Assembly: GCA_037975125.1 (NCBI GenBank)
Contig: CM075853.1
Coordinates: 91,239,794 to 91,303,793 of the forward strand
Reading direction: 5' to 3'
Length of the DNA: 64,000 bases
Source: Latrodectus hesperus
Lineage: Eukaryota > Arthropoda > Arachnida > Araneae > Theridiidae
Shown in pieces: positions 55,440-64,000 of the stretch. The first letter of the stretch is position 1. The number at the start of each line of letters is the position of its first letter. A model generated the notes under the pieces. It made no database searches, was not told where the DNA came from, and worked only from the letters and a program-made list of their open reading frames with translations. Both the position numbers and the translations under genes were made by a program.

Positions 55440-56109
55440 GAGCCCTATTAGTACATAAAAAAGTTTACATATCGAGTATTAATTATGATTATTTATTAAT
55501 AGATATAAAACCAATTATTAATTTGTTATTTATTATCCAAGTATTCTTAGATATTATAATATTTTCTTAAATGATTTTTAAATGAAAGGGAAACAATTTA
55601 ACGTTTACCAAATGATAAATCCTAACTAAAATTGCATTTAATTTCAATTTCGCTTAAAGGTGAATAATTTTCTTTTGTTATTGTTAATCAATTTATTATT
55701 TTTAATTATCTAATTTTATTATTGTTTAATTGTATAAAGAATATTTAAAGAAAACAACAGAATAATCCCAAGTAATGCCTTTATATTATTGTTTAAACTT
55801 AATTCATATTTAAAAATAAAAAAATAAAAATTTAAAAATGCTCATTTTGAAGATTTGTAAGCATTCTGAAATAAAAATATATTGTTTTCTAATAAAGCTT
55901 ATTATAAAATTTCGTAGTTAAATTTTACGTTAAATGTGTAATTATATATATTCATTCAGATAGAGAATAATTTTACAAAATAAATTATTTAACTTATTTC
56001 ATCACCATTCTCAACAAAACTTGTGTCCAAATTCGTGGAATTGCACTTTCGTCCAGAAATGATATATATTTAAAGTACCATAAAGTCGGCACACATATGC
56101 ATCCTCCGT

Positions 56110-56330
56110 GCTTACACCACTTTGTTTCGATTCATTGATTTTTCTCTTTTATAGGTTCTACGGAGGGCATTAATTTTTTCCTTTACTTCGTTGATTGAAG
56201 CCTTTTCATAGATCTTTTTGTATATTTCTAATAATTTTTCATAAGCTAACTTTCTTTTTATTTTATTTGTGTAATCGACACTCATTATTTGCCACAAACA
56301 ATGCTTATCTTTATAACTTCAATAAATTCC
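56110..56330 (-). pseudogene. Harbinger-encoded MADF DNA-binding protein fragment
   Basis: On the minus strand the MADF pattern is clear: FIEVIK, then (L)WQ, YTNKIKRKLAYEKL, and KEKINALRRTYKRE. The first element lies in a different frame from the rest, so a one-base change near 56300 has broken the gene; the later frame runs to a stop at 56112. Autonomous Harbinger elements often carry a second gene for a MADF or Myb/SANT protein that helps the transposase bind DNA. The convergent position and shared inverted ends fit that pair. Confidence 0.82.
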
Positions 56331-56674
56331 TGCAATATTTGCTTCATGGACATTTTTAAAAAAGGGATCTAATGTTCGTGACGTTTTGTAAAACGTGAAT
56401 CTAAGTTTCAGTAAATGAGAAATTTCAAATCTTAGTTTCCCCAAGTATCGCCAAGAAATAATTTGCAACCCTGCGAGACAGACACGCGACAACGGGAAGC
56501 AATTGCTTACTTCCTGTGTTGGAAGAAAAATCAAAGCTTGTTTGAATTTTCTTGAACCCGTCCAACTTCCCCACACACGGCACAACTTGTTCACGTACAA
56601 CAAATCCATAGGAAAAATTCTATAGTGTGTGGCGGGTTTAAGTGTCATAAGTAACAACAACAACTCAAAGATCA

Positions 56675-57821
56675 AGGAAAATACCAATAAATATAATAAC
56701 AAATGGTGATTGTACAAGGAAAATAAGAAATTAGATTGTTGAATTATTTATTTTTAATACATTAGTGCTACATTTAAGTTATATGATTATGATAAAAAAA
56801 TATCTTCATAATAGTGTTCATGTTTATTAATAGCTTTATTGCATTTTTAATTAAATTCAGATCAAAAATAATTATTTTGCTTGATTATTTCACATATTTT
56901 ATGTTCAAAATGTATGAGACACACCAACAGCTAGTCAAACAGAAATTACATTCTTAAGTACGCTTAAAATTAAATTTTATTACATGATAATTATATATGG
57001 TATTTGTATTCAATATAATAAGATGACAAAATTAGTAGTAATACAGTTTCATTTTAATATGTATTGAAGCACGCATTTATTTCTTATTCCAATCATACAA
57101 TACAATTTAAAAAGACATTTATTTTATATAGCATAACTTTCAGTTTTCACAACCAAGATAAATAAAATATTTTTCTGTGATAATGTGTTATGTAATGGTT
57201 TCTGTGTATTTATGAGGAAGTAGTATTTTATGTGTGTGAATAGTTTAGACTAGTTTAGTATCTCAATATTTAACTGCATACATAAACCTTGATTTACTAC
57301 GCGAGTACCACGTATTCCTAATCTATTATATAATTACTAATATCAATATATAGTATTAACACTATAATACAGAATTATTTATATTTTTTCTGCTTTATAC
57401 AAAAACGAGATATAGTGGGGATAAAATATTTAGTTGATTTTAAAAAAAATTCACATTCTTAATGGAAACTTTGAAACTATTATAATTCAAAAAATCTAAT
57501 ATTGAAAATGAAAAAGAAAATACAGTCTCAAGTTTAAAATCAATGTGATAATATTTGCTTTGGTATTTATTTCATAGTGATTGTGAATAGTTTAAATTAT
57601 AGTTTGCAAACTTGTAAAATCAGGTGAAGAATGTCTTTTAAAATTTCTCTTAATTTCATTTTCAGGCTGACAATAATAGGCACTGGAAATAAATGCTTGA
57701 AATTGATAAGTCTTTTATAAATATGAAATTAATCTTAAGTTAACATTGTATGTATTAAAAATATTGAGACTGAATTATACATAAGGTATAGAAATTGAAG
57801 TGTAGACAGTAATAAGTGAAA
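56675..57821. other. AT-rich non-coding DNA
   Basis: Nothing recognised. Confidence 0.6.
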
Positions 57822-58520
<699 letters not shown>

Positions 58521-58524
58521 GTTG

Positions 58525-58939
58525 GCTGGTTCTAATCTCCAGAGATCTGACAAAGTCAGACTATATCCATAAATCCATTGACGAGTAGTAAGTCGGAAAC
58601 AAGGAGAGGAGTGGAGAAAAATTCCTCTCAGAGAAGTCCCAAGCAGCTTAAAATATGATCAACTGAAGCCGGATGTTGGCGGCATTTTGGGCAAAGAAGG
58701 TAGGATTTTATATCCTGATTAAAGGTAAGACATTTTAAATGCCTACTGGCAAATCGTGAAAAGCAGGTATTGATTTTTCTGTTGCATGGAAGAACCAGAG
58801 ACTGTACAGACTTACCATCCCTATACCAATCGTGAATGGGGAGCTATAGCCAAATTCTCTTATTTCTGCTTTTTGTTTGCGAGAAGAGTTCTCGGTAGGT
58901 AAGTTCATCAGATGCAGTACACTGCAACCGTCCGTGGCT
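58525..58939 (-). pseudogene. C-terminal fragment of a non-LTR retrotransposon ORF2 (after RNase H)
   Basis: On the minus strand one frame reads DELTYRELFSQTKSRNKRIW, a stop, HDWYRDGKSVQSLVLPCNR, then FASRHLKCLTFNQDIKSYLL and CPKCRQHPASVDHILSCLGL. This order (LTY.E.FS, HWY-like, RH(L)K, CP.C....AS..HIL.CLG) matches the tail of Jockey- or I-type ORF2 proteins, in which an RNase H domain is followed by a Cys/His motif. Upstream parts are missing: the fragment stops at the solo LTR, and beyond the LTR I could not follow it further. Confidence 0.65.
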
Positions 58940-58944
58940 AAGCA

Positions 58945-59953
58945 TGTCGTAGTGTAATACGACATAACCAAACCCTGAGAAAATAGGTGTGTGTATTTTT
59001 ATTGCACTTTAAATTTAAGAGTTTCCTCTTTTCCTTTCAAACTAAGCGGGAATAATATAAAGGAAAGGATGTAATAAAAATGGGCACAATGTAACAAGTG
59101 CAATAAAAGAATAAATTTTCCCTTTTGGAAGGGATGAGTGATCTGGAGGAAATTGTAGGCAAAGTATATTGTTTTATGATATGTATTATTTGTAAATCTG
59201 ACCAGTCGGGAATGAGGGGGAGAGATTTCTGACCCATCCCATAGAAGTATAGGAGGAACTACAGAACTTTGGAAAATCAATGGTGTAAAGAGGAGGAGCT
59301 AAGCCGAAAATTATGAAGAGTTAAAAACTGCATCAAAACACAGAGAAGACACACAGAAACCCCAGAGAAGCCCGACATAGAAAAGGAGTCCACAATTGAG
59401 GACTGGGTCCTCATTGAGCATAAGAAGACGCTAAGACGATGTTAGTTGTATACAAAATATAAACATCGCATTCCAGAAGGAACCCTGCCTCGAATTTCCA
59501 GAATGGAGCTGCAGATGTCCGCCAAATAGACGAACAGAATAGAAACGATAGAGTCTGAGGAGAGATACCAGAGACAGAGAGAAAAGAGGGAAAGCTCATG
59601 AGCGAGGAGCAAGCCAAGCGAGATCCTGAGCCGGTAATGCCATTGACGTTAGGAGACCAACGGTTGCTTCTAAAAGGGGTGAGTCTGATCTCTCGTTCTT
59701 CATTAGGCTGGTCAAATTCAGTGATGATATTAATGTGTAATTGTCATAAAACAAATAGTAATTTTAGAATCTCTATTGTTTAATCAAGAATGTTTTGATT
59801 GTAAATGTAAATTTCTCTTGTAATTAAGTTACTAAAATAAATTATTAAGTTTTATTGTATTTTGTTTTGAATTTATCTCTGTCATTCAATTATTTGAAAA
59901 ACGAATCTGGGTTTCCTCGGGATTCTTCGAAAATTACCGAGTTCACCACAACA
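58945..59953. mobile_element. Solo LTR, 1009 bp, target duplication AAGCA
   Basis: This is the same LTR family as 51430-52442 in opposite orientation, beginning TGTCGTAGTGTAATACGAC and ending ACCGAGTTCACCACAACA. AAGCA is repeated exactly on both sides (58940-58944 and 59954-59958). An AATAAA at 59836-59841 followed by TTGTATTTTGTTTTG-like DNA suggests that the plus strand is the sense strand here. The open frames at 58999-59617 (minus) are counterparts of those in the other copy and are not recognisable genes. Confidence 0.9.
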
Positions 59954-59958
59954 AAGCA

Positions 59959-62646
<2,688 letters not shown>

Positions 62647-62648
62647 TA

Positions 62649-63340
62649 TTAGGTTGGGCAATAAGTTCGAAGCATTTTTACCAAAGATCTTTGTTCAACA
62701 AAAAACAATAATTATATGAATAAGTTAATCAATTATATATTCGCCGTTGCCGTTTACAACCTCTTCCCACCTCTCGACCAATTTGTTGCTGCCGTACAAC
62801 CAAAAATCGCCTGGTCTAGTCAAAGAGGTTGTTGAGCCAGTTTTTAAGGACCTCTTGGTGCACTGGGAAATGCTCGAAAAGAATGCCACAGTCAACAAGG
62901 AGCTCTACATTACCCAGCTACACCGCGTGAATGAGGCTATTCGACTGAAACGACCTGATCGACATGTGGTCAAACCATACTCCTTCACGACAACGCCAGG
63001 CCCCTTGTTGCACAAGTCGTCAATGCAGCACTCCATGAGCTCGAATGGGAGGTCCTTCAGTGTCCGCCGTATTCTCCGGACCTTGCATCGACCGATTACC
63101 ATCTTTTCCGCTCCTTGTTTAACCATATGAAGGGCATTACCTTCCATAACAAAGAGGTGCTTAACTTCTTTGACACCAGACCATGCGAATTTTGTCGGAA
63201 CAGCGTCAACAAATTGGTCGAGAGGTGGGAAGAGGCTGTAAACAGCAACCGCGAATACATAATTGATTAAATTATTGATGCAATTATTGTTTAAATGAAA
63301 GTCTTGGGTAAAAGTGCTACGAACTTATTCTCCAACCTAA
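62649..63340 (+). mobile_element. mariner derivative, 692 bp, with inverted ends of about 150 bp
   Basis: The ends begin TTAGGTTGGGCAATAAGTTC and, on the other strand, TTAGGTTGGAGAATAAGTTC, and TA flanks both sides (62647-62648 and 63341-63342). Similarity between the ends does not stop after the usual ~30 bp but continues to about 62797 and 63190. The left arm therefore includes an inverted copy of the transposase C-terminal coding sequence (for example CCTCTTCCCACCTCTCGACC at about 62760, the complement of a stretch near 63220). Confidence 0.88.
62828..63270 (+). pseudogene. mariner (DD34D) transposase, C-terminal half
   Basis: After the left inverted arm, a frame reads LVHWEMLEKNATVNKELYIT, then LHRVNEAIRLKRPDRH. 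A frameshift near 62970 leads to ILLHDNARPLVAQVV with a catalytic Asp at 62989-62991, LEWEVLQCPPYSPDLASTDY with the last Asp at 63094-63096, and LVERWEEAVNSNREYIID with a stop at 63268-63270. The two Asp are 34 residues apart, the mariner signature. The N-terminal DNA-binding domain and the first Asp are absent, so the protein is not functional. Confidence 0.9.
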
Positions 63341-63342
63341 TA

Positions 63343-64000
63343 GTTAGTCTCTTGAACAAAGCGAATTTTCTTTTTGAAAAATGTGTAAATTTAAAAATAC
63401 TTAATGGAATTTTTAAATTGCAGGTAAGTTCTTAAATAATAAAGGATTTTTCCTTTATTATTATAAGAACTTACCGGCAATATTTTTAAATGCTAAAAAT
63501 ATTGAGTTATGAATCATAATTTTAGCTATAAATGGAAAAAAAATCACATATATATTCTCTTTACAGTATATATTAAAAATATTCCACAAAAATTGAAGTT
63601 TTTACCATTAATGAATCAGCTTTAAATACTTAAAAATTAAGTTATAGTATGAAAAATAATACAAACTAAAAATTTAATATAGTTTTTTTAAACAAAAGAT
63701 TATTTTATGTGGACGTATATCTTTGCCATATGAAAATCGTTAAAATGATAATTACATCCAAAAAGCACATGTCATTTTCAGAAAAGTTATTTAAATTTAA
63801 CGTTATTAATCTGCAAATTTTATCACGTCAAACATTATTATGAAAACTATGATAAAATTATAGTATTTGAGAAGTAAAATTATTTATTATAAAATTAAAA
63901 TTAATTTTTTTCCATTTTTTATGAACAATTCTGTTTGTTATATTTTACTACAATGTTTAGCAAAGATAGTTAAATATTTACAAACTTTAAATATTTGTGT
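63343..64000. other. AT-rich non-coding DNA
   Basis: The only structure is the hairpin at 63423-63475. Confidence 0.6.
63423..63475. repeat. 24 bp inverted repeat with 4 nt loop
   Basis: GGTAAGTTCTTAAATAATAA (start of arm 1) pairs with 63451-63475 with one bulged base; the loop is TTTT. Arm 1 begins with a splice-donor-like CAG|GTAAGT, and the mirrored arm provides the same word on the other strand. Confidence 0.82.

Larger units (their letters stand above)
54767..56638. mobile_element. PIF/Harbinger transposon remnant, 1.87 kb, target duplication TAA
   Basis: The left end reads AGCCCACCACACACGATAGG. The complement of the right end reads AACCCGCCACACACTATAGA. Both continue ATTTTTC...GGATTTGTTG, giving inverted ends of about 40 bp. 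TAA flanks both sides (54764-54766 and 56639-56641), the three-base target preferred by this superfamily. Two decayed genes point towards each other inside: transposase on the plus strand, and a MADF DNA-binding protein on the minus strand. The stretch between them is AT-rich and lacks the catalytic half of the transposase. Confidence 0.92.
54407..56666 (+). mobile_element. tRNA-derived SINE, family B, split by a Harbinger element
   Basis: The SINE head begins at 54407 (CCGTGGTAGCCTAATGG) and its body runs to GCTTGGCTTGTC at 54763. It then breaks off and resumes at 56642 with GTGTCATAAGTAACAACAACAAC, the normal family B end. The SINE itself is flanked by AAAGATCA (54399-54406 and 56667-56674). 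Removing the insert restores the junction CTTGTC-TAA-GTGTCATAAG, nearly identical to the uninterrupted copy at 12548. Confidence 0.9.

Noticed and set aside
56319..56717. 132-codon minus-strand frame
   Set aside because: It crosses the Harbinger right end, its target duplication and the SINE tail, so it cannot be one gene. The MADF signal lies in other frames further left.

Overview
The window reads as arthropod nuclear DNA, most likely from an arachnid such as a spider. By eye it is about three quarters A+T, full of long (AT)n, (GT)n and (CA)n microsatellites, and it carries decayed Tc1, mariner and Harbinger DNA transposons, tRNA-derived SINEs, solo LTRs and a non-LTR retrotransposon scrap. 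There are no operons, no bacterial-type gene density and no intact long reading frame. The assignment to arachnids rests on the flavour of the transposases and SINEs and is an inference. A run of exactly 500 N at 39505-40004 is a scaffold gap.

Layout. 1-12.1 kb: AT-rich non-coding DNA with large AT microsatellites (the biggest, 7974-8471, is palindromically organised), several short-loop inverted repeats and one small solo LTR (9518-9724). 12.1-13.0 kb: two different SINEs back to back. 17.4-18.8 kb: a Tc1 element with recognisable ends and an internally deleted transposase. 22.7-28.9 kb: AT-rich DNA, two unrecognised blocks of more complex sequence, and a mariner remnant (about 28.1-28.85 kb). 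32.2-38.3 kb: a perfect-ended 244 bp MITE, two candidate first coding exons on the minus strand (33.4-33.5 kb and 36.8-36.9 kb), and a GC-rich islet at 38.1-38.3 kb. 42.8-51 kb: two further Tc1 elements with complete ends (42992-44674 and 46660-48035) and five SINEs of three families. 51.4-60 kb: two 1 kb solo LTRs of one family in opposite orientation, each with its own 5 bp target duplication. Between them lies a SINE split by a 1.9 kb Harbinger element; one LTR sits inside or at the edge of a non-LTR retrotransposon remnant. 62.6-63.3 kb: a 0.7 kb mariner derivative with unusually long inverted ends.

No protein gene of the host can be asserted. Every clearly recognisable protein-coding trace belongs to a mobile element and is broken by stops, frameshifts or deletions. 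The window is best read as an intergenic or intronic stretch that records layered insertions (SINE, then Harbinger; retrotransposon, then LTR). Unexplained structure is mostly physical: hairpin-forming inverted repeats and palindromic microsatellites. I found no sign of a new enzymatic or defence system.
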